A stretch of DNA of 64,000 nucleotides from Pseudomonas paraeruginosa PA7 (GTDB taxonomy: Bacteria > Pseudomonadota > Gammaproteobacteria > Pseudomonadales > Pseudomonadaceae): assembly GCF_000017205.1 (NCBI RefSeq), contig NC_009656.1, positions 372,001 through 436,000 of the forward strand, given 5' to 3'. Below the pieces are notes generated by a model, which did not search any database, was not told the origin of the DNA, and was given only the letters and a program-made list of their open reading frames with translations. Position numbers and translations under genes: made by a program. This document shows, piece by piece, positions 25,488-35,063 of the stretch (positions within the stretch are counted from its first letter, which is position 1; each line of letters starts with the position of its first letter).

Positions 25488-26240
25488 ATGTCTCGCCTGC
25501 CGTTAATCGGCGTCACCGCCTGCACCAAGCAGATCGGTCTTCATCCCTACCACATTGCCGGCGACAAATACCTGCGTGCCGTGGTCAACGGCGCTGGCGG
25601 CCTCCCGCTGATCATTCCTGCGCTGGGCGAACTGCTCGACCAGGCAACCCTGCTGGACAGCATCGACGGCTTGCTCTTCACCGGCTCGCCGTCGAACGTC
25701 GAGCCCCGTCATTATAGTGGGGCGGCGAGCGAGCCCGGCACTCTTCACGATCCCGACCGCGACGCCACCACGCTGCCGCTGGTCCGCGCCGCCATCGACG
25801 CCGGCATTCCGGTCCTCGGCATCTGCCGTGGTTTCCAGGAAATGAACGTGGCTTTCGGCGGCAGCCTGCACCAGAAGGTGCACGAGGCCGGAACCTTCAT
25901 GGACCACCGCGAGCCGGCCGACCAGCCGCTCGAGGTTCAGTACGCGCCGCGCCATGCCATGCATGTGCAGCCGGGCGGAGTGCTCGCCGGCATCGGCTTG
26001 CCGAGCGAGTTCCAGGTCAATTCCATCCATGGCCAGGGCGTTGATCGTCTGGCGCCGGGCCTTCGAGTAGAAGCACTGGCGCCTGACGGGTTGGTCGAAG
26101 CCATCTCCGTAGAAGGTGCAAAAGCCTTCGCTCTTGGTGTGCAATGGCACCCGGAGTGGCAGGTTCTGACGAACCCCAACTATCTCGCTATCTTCCAGGC
26201 TTTCGGTAAGGCCTGCGGCAAGAGGGCGGGGCAACGTTGA
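25488..26240 (+). CDS. spuA: Gamma-glutamyl-polyamine/GABA hydrolase SpuA
   Basis: A 250-aa class I glutamine amidotransferase-like hydrolase (peptidase C26, PuuD family). The nucleophile Cys is in LGICRGFQEMNVAFGG, and the His-Glu pair is in GVQWHPEWQ. It removes glutamate from gamma-glutamylated products such as gamma-glutamyl-GABA. First gene of the plus-strand spu operon, 40 bp before spuB. Confidence 0.93.
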   Translation: MSRLPLIGVTACTKQIGLHPYHIAGDKYLRAVVNGAGGLPLIIPALGELLDQATLLDSIDGLLFTGSPSNVEPRHYSGAASEPGTLHDPDRDATTLPLVRAAIDAGIPVLGICRGFQEMNVAFGGSLHQKVHEAGTFMDHREPADQPLEVQYAPRHAMHVQPGGVLAGIGLPSEFQVNSIHGQGVDRLAPGLRVEALAPDGLVEAISVEGAKAFALGVQWHPEWQVLTNPNYLAIFQAFGKACGKRAGQR

Positions 26241-26280
26241 GTCCGGCTGTTGGGGCCGGACTCTCAACCCTGAGGTCTTT

Positions 26281-27639
26281 ATGACTACCAAGTTAGACCA
26301 GCTGACCAGCTGGCTGAAGGAACGCAAGATCACCGAAGTGGAATGCCTGATTTCCGACCTGACAGGCATCGCCCGCGGCAAGATCTCGCCGACCAACAAG
26401 TTCATCGCGGAAAAGGGCATGCGCCTGCCGGAGAGCGTTCTGCTGCAGACCGTCACCGGCGACTACGTGGAAGACGACATTTACTACGACCTGCTCGACC
26501 CGGCCGACATCGATATGGTCTGCCGCCCGGACGAGAATGCCGTGTTCCTCGTCCCCTGGGCCATCGAGCCCACCGCGATGGTGATCCACGATACCTTCGA
26601 CAAGCTCGGCAACCCCATCGAACTGTCTCCGCGCAACATCCTCAAGCGCGTGCTGAAGATGTACGCCGACAAGGGCTGGCGGCCGATCGTGGCGCCGGAG
26701 ATGGAGTTCTACCTGACCAAGCGCAGCGATGACCCCGACTACCCGTTGCAGGCCCCGGTGGGCCGCTCCGGCCGCCAGGAAACCGGGCGCCAGTCGTTCT
26801 CCATCGACGCCGCCAACGAGTTCGACCCGCTGTTCGAGGACATGTACGACTGGTGCGAGGCCCAGGGCCTTGACCTGGATACGCTGATCCACGAGGAGGG
26901 CACCGCGCAGATGGAGATCAACTTCCGTCACGGCGACGCCCTCGACCTGGCCGACCAGATCCTGGTGTTCAAGCGCACCATGCGCGAGGCCGCGCTCAAG
27001 CACAACGTCGCCGCCACCTTCATGGCCAAGCCGATGACCGGCGAGCCGGGCAGCGCGATGCACCTGCACCAGAGCATCGTCGACGTGAAGACCGGCAGGA
27101 ACATCTTCTCCAATGCCGACGGCACCATGAGCGAACTGTTCCTGCACCATATCGGCGGCCTGCAGAAGTTCATCCCGGAAGTGCTGCCGCTGTTCGCGCC
27201 CAACGTGAACTCGTTCCGCCGCTTCCTGCCCGATACCTCGGCGCCGGTGAACGTCGAGTGGGGCGAAGAGAACCGTACCGTCGGCCTGCGCGTGCCGGAT
27301 TCCAGCCCGGAGAACCGCCGGGTCGAGAACCGCCTCGCCGGCGCCGACGCCAACCCTTACCTGGCGCTGGCTGCCAGCCTGCTGTGCGGCTACATCGGCA
27401 TGGTCGAAGGCATCAAGCCGAGTGCCCAGGTCAAAGGTCGCGGCTATGAGCGCCGCAACCTGCGCCTGCCGCTGACGATCGAAGCGGCGCTGGAGCGCAT
27501 GGAGAACTGCAAGCCCCTCGAGCAGTATCTCGGCAGCAAGTTCATCAGCGGCTACGTCGCGGTGAAACGTGCGGAGCACGAGAATTTCAAGCGGGTAATC
27601 AGCTCCTGGGAGCGGGAATTCCTCCTGCTTTCCGTTTGA
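26281..27639 (+). CDS. spuB: Gamma-glutamylpolyamine synthetase SpuB
   Basis: A 452-aa glutamine-synthetase-family ligase (also PauA2), paralogue of spuI. Landmarks: CLISDLTGIARGKISP, APEMEFYL, GSAMHLHQSI, PNVNSFRRFLPD and NRTVGLRVP. It acts in the ATP-dependent gamma-glutamylation of spermidine and related amines. It lies between spuA and spuC in the operon. Confidence 0.94.
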   Translation: MTTKLDQLTSWLKERKITEVECLISDLTGIARGKISPTNKFIAEKGMRLPESVLLQTVTGDYVEDDIYYDLLDPADIDMVCRPDENAVFLVPWAIEPTAMVIHDTFDKLGNPIELSPRNILKRVLKMYADKGWRPIVAPEMEFYLTKRSDDPDYPLQAPVGRSGRQETGRQSFSIDAANEFDPLFEDMYDWCEAQGLDLDTLIHEEGTAQMEINFRHGDALDLADQILVFKRTMREAALKHNVAATFMAKPMTGEPGSAMHLHQSIVDVKTGRNIFSNADGTMSELFLHHIGGLQKFIPEVLPLFAPNVNSFRRFLPDTSAPVNVEWGEENRTVGLRVPDSSPENRRVENRLAGADANPYLALAASLLCGYIGMVEGIKPSAQVKGRGYERRNLRLPLTIEAALERMENCKPLEQYLGSKFISGYVAVKRAEHENFKRVISSWEREFLLLSV

Positions 27640-27704
27640 TCCTGGCCGGGGGCGGCCGGCGTGGACCGCCGCTCCCGGACAGTCTTGAATAGAAGAGGTG
27701 TGAC

Positions 27705-29075
27705 ATGAACAGCCAAATCACCAACGCCAAGACCCGTGAGTGGCAGGCGTTGAGCCGCGACCACCATCTGCCGCCGTTCACCGACTACAAGCAGTTGAAC
27801 GAGAAGGGCGCGCGGATCATCACCAAGGCCGAAGGCGTCTACATCTGGGACAGCGAGGGCAACAAGATCCTCGATGCGATGGCCGGCCTCTGGTGCGTCA
27901 ACGTCGGCTACGGCCGCGAGGAGCTGGTCCAGGCCGCTACCCGGCAGATGCGCGAGCTGCCGTTCTACAACCTGTTCTTCCAGACCGCCCACCCGCCGGT
28001 GGTCGAGCTGGCCAAGGCGATCGCCGACGTCGCCCCGGAAGGCATGAACCATGTGTTCTTCACCGGCTCCGGCTCCGAGGCCAACGACACCGTGCTGCGC
28101 ATGGTCCGCCACTATTGGGCGACCAAGGGCCAGCCGCAGAAGAAAGTGGTGATCGGCCGCTGGAACGGCTACCACGGCTCCACCGTCGCCGGCGTCAGCC
28201 TGGGCGGCATGAAGGCGCTGCATGAACAGGGCGATTTCCCCATCCCGGGCATCGTCCACATCGCCCAGCCCTACTGGTACGGCGAGGGCGGCGACATGTC
28301 GCCGGACGAGTTCGGCGTCTGGGCCGCCGAGCAACTGGAGAAGAAGATTCTCGAAGTGGGCGAGGAAAACGTCGCCGCCTTCATCGCCGAGCCGATCCAG
28401 GGCGCCGGCGGCGTGATCGTCCCGCCGGACACCTACTGGCCGAAGATCCGCGAGATCCTCGCCAAGTACGACATCCTGTTCATCGCCGACGAAGTGATCT
28501 GCGGCTTCGGCCGTACCGGCGAGTGGTTCGGCAGCCAGTACTACGGCAACGCCCCGGACCTGATGCCGATCGCCAAGGGCCTCACCTCCGGCTACATCCC
28601 CATGGGCGGCGTGGTGGTGCGCGACGAGATCGTCGAAGTGCTCAACCAGGGCGGCGAGTTCTACCACGGCTTCACCTATTCCGGTCACCCGGTGGCGGCC
28701 GCCGTAGCCCTGGAGAACATCCGCATCCTGCGCGAGGAGAAAATCATCGAGAAGGTGAAGGCGGAAACGGCACCGTATTTGCAGAAACGCTGGCAGGAGC
28801 TGGCCGACCACCCGTTGGTGGGCGAAGCGCGTGGGGTCGGCATGGTCGCCGCCCTGGAGCTGGTCAAGAACAAGAAGACCCGCGAGCGTTTCACCGACAA
28901 GGGTGTCGGGATGCTGTGCCGGGAGCATTGTTTCCGCAACGGTTTGATCATGCGCGCGGTGGGCGACACTATGATTATCTCGCCGCCGCTGGTGATCGAT
29001 CCGTCGCAGATCGATGAGTTGATCACCCTGGCGCGCAAGTGCCTCGATCAGACCGCCGCCGCCGTCCTGGCTTGA
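27705..29075 (+). CDS. spuC: Polyamine:pyruvate aminotransferase SpuC
   Basis: A 456-aa class III PLP aminotransferase that moves the amino group of putrescine, cadaverine or other amines to pyruvate. PLP motifs: GSGSEANDTVLRM, FIADEVICGFGRTG and the Schiff-base Lys in MPIAKGLTSGYIPMGG. GAAGAGGTGTG precedes the ATG. Part of the spu operon between spuB and spuD. Confidence 0.96.
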   Translation: MNSQITNAKTREWQALSRDHHLPPFTDYKQLNEKGARIITKAEGVYIWDSEGNKILDAMAGLWCVNVGYGREELVQAATRQMRELPFYNLFFQTAHPPVVELAKAIADVAPEGMNHVFFTGSGSEANDTVLRMVRHYWATKGQPQKKVVIGRWNGYHGSTVAGVSLGGMKALHEQGDFPIPGIVHIAQPYWYGEGGDMSPDEFGVWAAEQLEKKILEVGEENVAAFIAEPIQGAGGVIVPPDTYWPKIREILAKYDILFIADEVICGFGRTGEWFGSQYYGNAPDLMPIAKGLTSGYIPMGGVVVRDEIVEVLNQGGEFYHGFTYSGHPVAAAVALENIRILREEKIIEKVKAETAPYLQKRWQELADHPLVGEARGVGMVAALELVKNKKTRERFTDKGVGMLCREHCFRNGLIMRAVGDTMIISPPLVIDPSQIDELITLARKCLDQTAAAVLA

Positions 29076-29190
29076 GTCCCTGAGCGGACTTTTGCCAGAC
29101 TGCGCCAGTGCGTTGGCCAGGCTCACCGGGTGGTGACGCGATCGGTTGCGCCACCGCCCGGATACTTCAACAAAAATGGAGCTACCCCGC

Positions 29191-30294
29191 ATGATGAAAC
29201 GTTTCGGTAAGACCCTGCTCGCCCTGACCTTGGCGGGCACTGTGGCCGGTATGGCGCAGGCTGCGGACAACAAGGTGCTGCACGTCTACAACTGGTCCGA
29301 CTACATCGCGCCGGACACCCTGGAGAAGTTCACCAAGGAAACCGGGATCAAGGTCGTCTATGACGTCTACGACAGCAACGAGGTGCTGGAAGCCAAGTTG
29401 CTGGCGGGCAAGTCCGGGTACGACGTGGTGGTGCCGTCCAACTCCTTCCTCGCCAAGCAGATCAAGGCCGGGGTCTACCAGAAGCTCGACAAGTCCAAGC
29501 TGCCGAACTGGAAGAACCTGAACAAGGACCTGATGCACACCCTGGAAGTCAGCGACCCGGGCAACGAGCACGCGATTCCCTACATGTGGGGCACCATCGG
29601 CATCGGCTACAACCCGGACAAGGTCAAGGCGGCCTTCGGCGACAACGCGCCGGTGGATTCCTGGGACCTGGTGTTCAAGCCGGAGAACATCCAGAAGCTG
29701 AAGCAGTGCGGCGTGAGCTTCCTCGACTCGCCGACCGAGATCCTTCCGGCGGCCCTGCACTATCTCGGCTACAAGCCGGACACCGACAATCCCAAGGAAC
29801 TCAAGGCGGCCGAGGAACTGTTCCTGAAGATCCGTCCCTACGTCACCTACTTCCACTCGTCGAAGTACATTTCCGACCTGGCCAACGGCAACATCTGCGT
29901 CGCCATCGGCTACTCCGGCGATATCTACCAGGCCAAGTCGCGCGCCGAAGAGGCGAAGAACAAGGTCACCGTCAAGTACAACATTCCCAAGGAAGGCGCC
30001 GGCAGCTTCTTCGACATGGTCGCCATCCCCAAGGACGCCGAGAACACCGAAGGCGCCCTGGCGTTCGTCAACTTCCTGATGAAGCCGGAAATCATGGCCG
30101 AGATCACCGACGTGGTGCAGTTCCCCAACGGCAACGCGGCGGCCACCCCGCTGGTGTCCGAGGCGATCCGCAACGACCCGGGCATCTACCCGAGCGAAGA
30201 GGTCATGAAGAAGCTGTACACCTTCCCCGACCTGCCGGCCAAGACCCAGCGGGCGATGACCCGCAGCTGGACCAAGATCAAGTCCGGCAAGTGA
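29191..30294 (+). CDS. spuD: Periplasmic putrescine-binding protein SpuD
   Basis: A 367-aa binding protein for the SpuFGH importer with putrescine preference. Signal peptide [20 protein letters not shown], cleaved after AQA; mature start [23 protein letters not shown] is typical of PotF. I start at the first of the paired Mets (29191). It is followed by a 418-bp gap with hairpins before its paralogue spuE, probably allowing different amounts of the two. Confidence 0.95.
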   Translation: MMKRFGKTLLALTLAGTVAGMAQAADNKVLHVYNWSDYIAPDTLEKFTKETGIKVVYDVYDSNEVLEAKLLAGKSGYDVVVPSNSFLAKQIKAGVYQKLDKSKLPNWKNLNKDLMHTLEVSDPGNEHAIPYMWGTIGIGYNPDKVKAAFGDNAPVDSWDLVFKPENIQKLKQCGVSFLDSPTEILPAALHYLGYKPDTDNPKELKAAEELFLKIRPYVTYFHSSKYISDLANGNICVAIGYSGDIYQAKSRAEEAKNKVTVKYNIPKEGAGSFFDMVAIPKDAENTEGALAFVNFLMKPEIMAEITDVVQFPNGNAAATPLVSEAIRNDPGIYPSEEVMKKLYTFPDLPAKTQRAMTRSWTKIKSGK

Positions 30295-31810
<1,516 letters not shown>

Positions 31811-31866
31811 GTTCAAATTCCGCCCGGTAGCGTGAACCGGGCATCAACGACTTGGGAGTTGTGGTA

Positions 31867-33021
31867 ATGGCGATAGCCTCCGGTGCCTACAAGAAAGCCC
31901 TAGAGGGCAGCCAGCAGCCGAAAGAGGTGCTGGTAAAGATCGACCGGGTAACCAAGCAGTTCGACGAGACGCTGGCGGTGGACACCGTGTCCCTGACCAT
32001 CAACAAGGGCGAGATCTTCGCCCTGCTCGGCGGCTCCGGCTCGGGTAAATCCACCCTGTTGCGCATGCTCGCCGGCTTCGAGCGACCCACCGAGGGGCGG
32101 ATCTTCCTCGATGGCCAGGACATCACCGACCTGCCGCCCTACGAGCGGCCGATCAACATGATGTTCCAGTCCTATGCGCTGTTCCCGCACATGAGCGTGG
32201 CGCAGAACATCGCCTTCGGCCTCAAGCAGGACGGCCTGCCCAAGGCCGAGATCGACGAGCGCGTGGCCGAGATGCTCAAGCTGGTGCACATGACCCAGTA
32301 CGCCAAGCGCAAGCCGCACCAGCTCTCCGGCGGCCAGCGCCAGCGGGTGGCCCTGGCGCGCTCGCTGGCCAAGCGGCCGAAGCTGCTGCTGCTCGACGAG
32401 CCGATGGGCGCGCTGGACAAGAAGCTGCGCTCGCAGATGCAACTTGAACTGGTGGAGATCATCGAGCGCGTCGGCGTGACCTGCGTGATGGTGACCCACG
32501 ACCAGGAAGAGGCCATGACCATGGCCCAGCGCATCGCCATCATGCACCTGGGCTGCATCGAGCAGATCGGCAGCCCGATGGACATCTACGAAACCCCGGC
32601 GAGCCGCCTGGTCTGCGAGTTCATCGGCAACGTCAACCTGTTCGACGGCGTGCTGGTGGAGGACGTGCAGGACCATGCGGTGATCGCCTGCCCGCAATTG
32701 GAGAACCCGATCTACATCGGCCACGGCATCAGTACCCGCGCCGAGGACAAGCGCATCACCTACGCGCTGCGGCCGGAGAAAGTGATGATCAGCGCGCAGA
32801 AGCCGGACAACCTGGAACACCCCGGGCACAACTGGGCGCAGGGCACCGTCTATGACATCGCCTACCTCGGCGGCCACTCGGTGTACTACATCAAGCTGGC
32901 TTCGGGGATGATCGTCCAGGCCTTCATGGCCAACGCCGAGCGCCACGTCGCACGGCCGACCTGGGACCAGTCGGTGTACATCAGCTGGTACGACGACAGC
33001 GGCGTGGTACTGCAGTCATGA
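31867..33021 (+). CDS. spuF: Polyamine ABC transporter ATPase SpuF
   Basis: A 384-aa ATPase energising SpuGH. Walker A GGSGSGKST, Q-loop MMFQSYALF, signature LSGGQRQRV, Walker B LLLLDEPMGALD and switch THDQEEAMT, followed by a TOBE domain (FIGNVNLFDGVL; ITYALRPEKV). I place the start at 31867 (MAIASG), five codons inside the longest frame, behind GGGAG. Its stop overlaps the spuG start (ATGA, 33018-33021). Confidence 0.95.
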   Translation: MAIASGAYKKALEGSQQPKEVLVKIDRVTKQFDETLAVDTVSLTINKGEIFALLGGSGSGKSTLLRMLAGFERPTEGRIFLDGQDITDLPPYERPINMMFQSYALFPHMSVAQNIAFGLKQDGLPKAEIDERVAEMLKLVHMTQYAKRKPHQLSGGQRQRVALARSLAKRPKLLLLDEPMGALDKKLRSQMQLELVEIIERVGVTCVMVTHDQEEAMTMAQRIAIMHLGCIEQIGSPMDIYETPASRLVCEFIGNVNLFDGVLVEDVQDHAVIACPQLENPIYIGHGISTRAEDKRITYALRPEKVMISAQKPDNLEHPGHNWAQGTVYDIAYLGGHSVYYIKLASGMIVQAFMANAERHVARPTWDQSVYISWYDDSGVVLQS

Positions 33022-33929
33022 AATTCGCCAACAGCCTGAAAAAGCGCATGCCCGGTGGGCGGCATGCGGTCATCGGGGTGCCGTTCCTGTGGCTCTTCCT
33101 GTTCTTCCTGCTGCCCTTCGCCATCGTGCTGAAGATCAGCCTGGCGGAAGCGGACGTGGCCATCCCGCCCTACACCGAGATCTTCGCCTACGCCGACCAG
33201 CAGCTGCAGGTGCTGCTGAACCTCGGCAACTACCTGATGCTGACCGACGACCCGCTCTACATCGACGCCTACCTCGGCTCGCTGAAGATGGCCTTCGTCA
33301 GCACCCTGATCTGCCTGCTGGTGGGCTACCCGATGGCCTACGCCATCGCCCGCTCCAGCCAGTCGACGCAGACGGTCCTGCTGCTGTTGATCATGATGCC
33401 GACCTGGACGGCGATCCTGATCCGGGTCTATGCCTGGATGGGCATCCTTTCCAACAACGGCCTGCTCAACAGCGTGCTGATGGGGCTGGGGATCATCAGC
33501 GAGCCGCTGACTATCCTCAACACCAACGTCGCGGTGTACATCGGCATCGTCTATTCCTACCTGCCGTTCATGATCCTGCCGCTCTACGCCAACCTGGTGA
33601 AGCACGACCCGAGCCTGCTGGAAGCCGCATCCGACCTGGGCGCGCGCAACTTCACCAGCTTCTGGAAGATCACCGTGCCGCTGTCGAAGAACGGCATCAT
33701 CGCCGGCTGCATGCTGGTGTTCATCCCCGCGGTGGGCGAGTTCGTCATCCCGGAACTGCTCGGCGGCCCCGAGACCCTGATGATCGGCAAGGTGCTCTGG
33801 CAGGAGTTCTTCAACAACCGCGACTGGCCGGTAGCGTCCGCCCTGGCGGTGGTGATGCTGGCGATCCTGATCATCCCGATCATCCTGTTCAACAAGAACC
33901 AGGCTAAAGAACTGGAGGGCAAGGTATGA
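33018..33929 (+). CDS. spuG: Polyamine ABC transporter permease SpuG
   Basis: A 303-aa PotB/PotH-type inner-membrane permease with six membrane helices and the EAA loop (LLEAASDLGARNFTSFWKITVPLS). The start overlaps the spuF stop. Its C-terminus (LFNKNQAKELEGKV) and stop are repeated 86 bp downstream just before spuH, see the mini-ORF at 33926. Confidence 0.95.
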   Translation: MKFANSLKKRMPGGRHAVIGVPFLWLFLFFLLPFAIVLKISLAEADVAIPPYTEIFAYADQQLQVLLNLGNYLMLTDDPLYIDAYLGSLKMAFVSTLICLLVGYPMAYAIARSSQSTQTVLLLLIMMPTWTAILIRVYAWMGILSNNGLLNSVLMGLGIISEPLTILNTNVAVYIGIVYSYLPFMILPLYANLVKHDPSLLEAASDLGARNFTSFWKITVPLSKNGIIAGCMLVFIPAVGEFVIPELLGGPETLMIGKVLWQEFFNNRDWPVASALAVVMLAILIIPIILFNKNQAKELEGKV

Positions 33930-34015
33930 GCCAGCACCACGTATTCTGCTCTTCATCCTGTTCAACAGGCTCTCCATCCAGAAGCGTGGCTAAAGAACTG
34001 GAGGGCAAGGTATGA
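33902..34015 (+). repeat. 28-bp direct repeat flanking the spuG-spuH junction
   Basis: The sequence from GGCTAAAGAACTGGAGG through GGTATGA occurs at 33902-33929 and again at 33988-34015, identical over 28 bases. Each copy carries the ribosome site (GGAGG) and an ATGA stop/start junction. TCATCCTGTTCAACA also recurs just before each copy. This is the product of a duplication or recombination. Confidence 0.9.
33926..34015 (+). CDS. Coupled 29-codon mini-ORF between spuG and spuH
   Basis: An ATG overlapping the spuG stop (ATGA) opens a 29-codon frame, MSQHHVFCSSSC... ending VAKELEGKV, whose TGA overlaps the spuH ATG in the same way. The last nine residues equal the SpuG C-terminus because of the 28-bp repeat. 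In another frame the inserted bases read ILLFILFNRLSIQKRG-stop, which looks like the end of a PotB-type permease. It is probably a relay that keeps spuH translation coupled, not a functional peptide. Confidence 0.5.
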   Translation: MSQHHVFCSSSCSTGSPSRSVAKELEGKV

Positions 34016-34881
34016 AGCGCTGGAATTTCTCCAACGTCATGCTGATCGTCGGCCTGCTCTTCATCTACCTGCCGATGCTGATCCTGGTGATCTACTCGTT
34101 CAACGCCTCCAAGCTGGTGACGGTGTGGGGCGGCTGGTCGGTGAAGTGGTACGTCGGCCTGCTGGACAACACCCAGCTGGTCAGTTCGGTCGGCCGCTCC
34201 CTGGAGATCGCCTTCTACACGGCGTTCTCCTCGGTGATCCTCGGGACCCTGGCGGCCTTCGTCCTCACCCGCATCCCGCGCTTCCGCGGCCGCACGCTGT
34301 TCGGTGGCATGGTCACCGCACCGCTGGTGATGCCGGAAGTGATCACCGGCCTGTCGTTGCTGCTGCTGTTCGTGGCCATGGCGCAACTGATCGGCTGGCC
34401 GCAGGAGCGGGGTATCGTCACCATCTGGATCGCCCACACCAGCTTCTGCTCGTCCTACGTGGCGGTGGTGGTGTCGGCGCGCCTGCGTGAACTCGACCTG
34501 TCGATCGAGGAGGCGGCGATGGACCTGGGCGCCAAGCCCTGGAAGGTGTTCCTGCTGATCACCATCCCGATGATCGCGCCCTCGCTGGCGGCCGGCGGCA
34601 TGATGTCCTTCGCCCTGTCGCTGGACGACCTGGTGCTGGCCAGCTTCGTCTCCGGCCCCGGCTCGACCACCCTGCCGATGGAAGTCTTCTCCGCCGTGCG
34701 CCTGGGCGTGAAGCCGGAGATCAACGCGGTGGCCAGCCTGATCCTGCTGAGCGTCTCGTTGTTCACCTTCCTTGCCTGGTACTTCACCCGCCAGGCCGAG
34801 GAGCGGCGTCGCCGGGCGATCCAGCAGGCGATGGAAGAGACCGCCAGCGACTGGCAGAAAGGCTCGCCGACCCCGGCCTGA
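34012..34881 (+). CDS. spuH: Polyamine ABC transporter permease SpuH
   Basis: A 289-aa PotC/PotI-type permease, six membrane helices, EAA loop (SIEEAAMDLGAKPWKVFLLITIPMI). Its GGAGG ribosome site lies within the second copy of the 28-bp repeat. Last gene of the spu operon; a strong terminator follows 20 bp downstream. Confidence 0.95.
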   Translation: MKRWNFSNVMLIVGLLFIYLPMLILVIYSFNASKLVTVWGGWSVKWYVGLLDNTQLVSSVGRSLEIAFYTAFSSVILGTLAAFVLTRIPRFRGRTLFGGMVTAPLVMPEVITGLSLLLLFVAMAQLIGWPQERGIVTIWIAHTSFCSSYVAVVVSARLRELDLSIEEAAMDLGAKPWKVFLLITIPMIAPSLAAGGMMSFALSLDDLVLASFVSGPGSTTLPMEVFSAVRLGVKPEINAVASLILLSVSLFTFLAWYFTRQAEERRRRAIQQAMEETASDWQKGSPTPA

Positions 34882-34900
34882 GCCTGCCGCCGGAAAAGAA

Positions 34901-34925
34901 AAGGCCACCTTCGGGTGGCCTTTTT
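34901..34925 (+). terminator. Terminator of the spuABCDEFGH operon
   Basis: GGCCACC, UUCG tetraloop, GGTGGCC (34903-34920) then TTTTT (34921-34925). Confidence 0.93.
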
Positions 34926-35063
34926 CATTGTGGCGTCGGTGGCGGGAAATGCCTGGCTACGCTCCGTAGGGCGAATAACGCCCGAGGCGTTATCCGCCGA
35001 TACCCCGTTGTATCCGGCGGACAACCACCATGCGGTTACTCGCCCTACTCCACGCCGGCCGGC

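Noticed and set aside
34995..35063. Repeat-like sequence with GCGTTATCC around the spu-hacB gap
   Set aside because: Short stem-like bases without a second copy in the window; no mobile element features.
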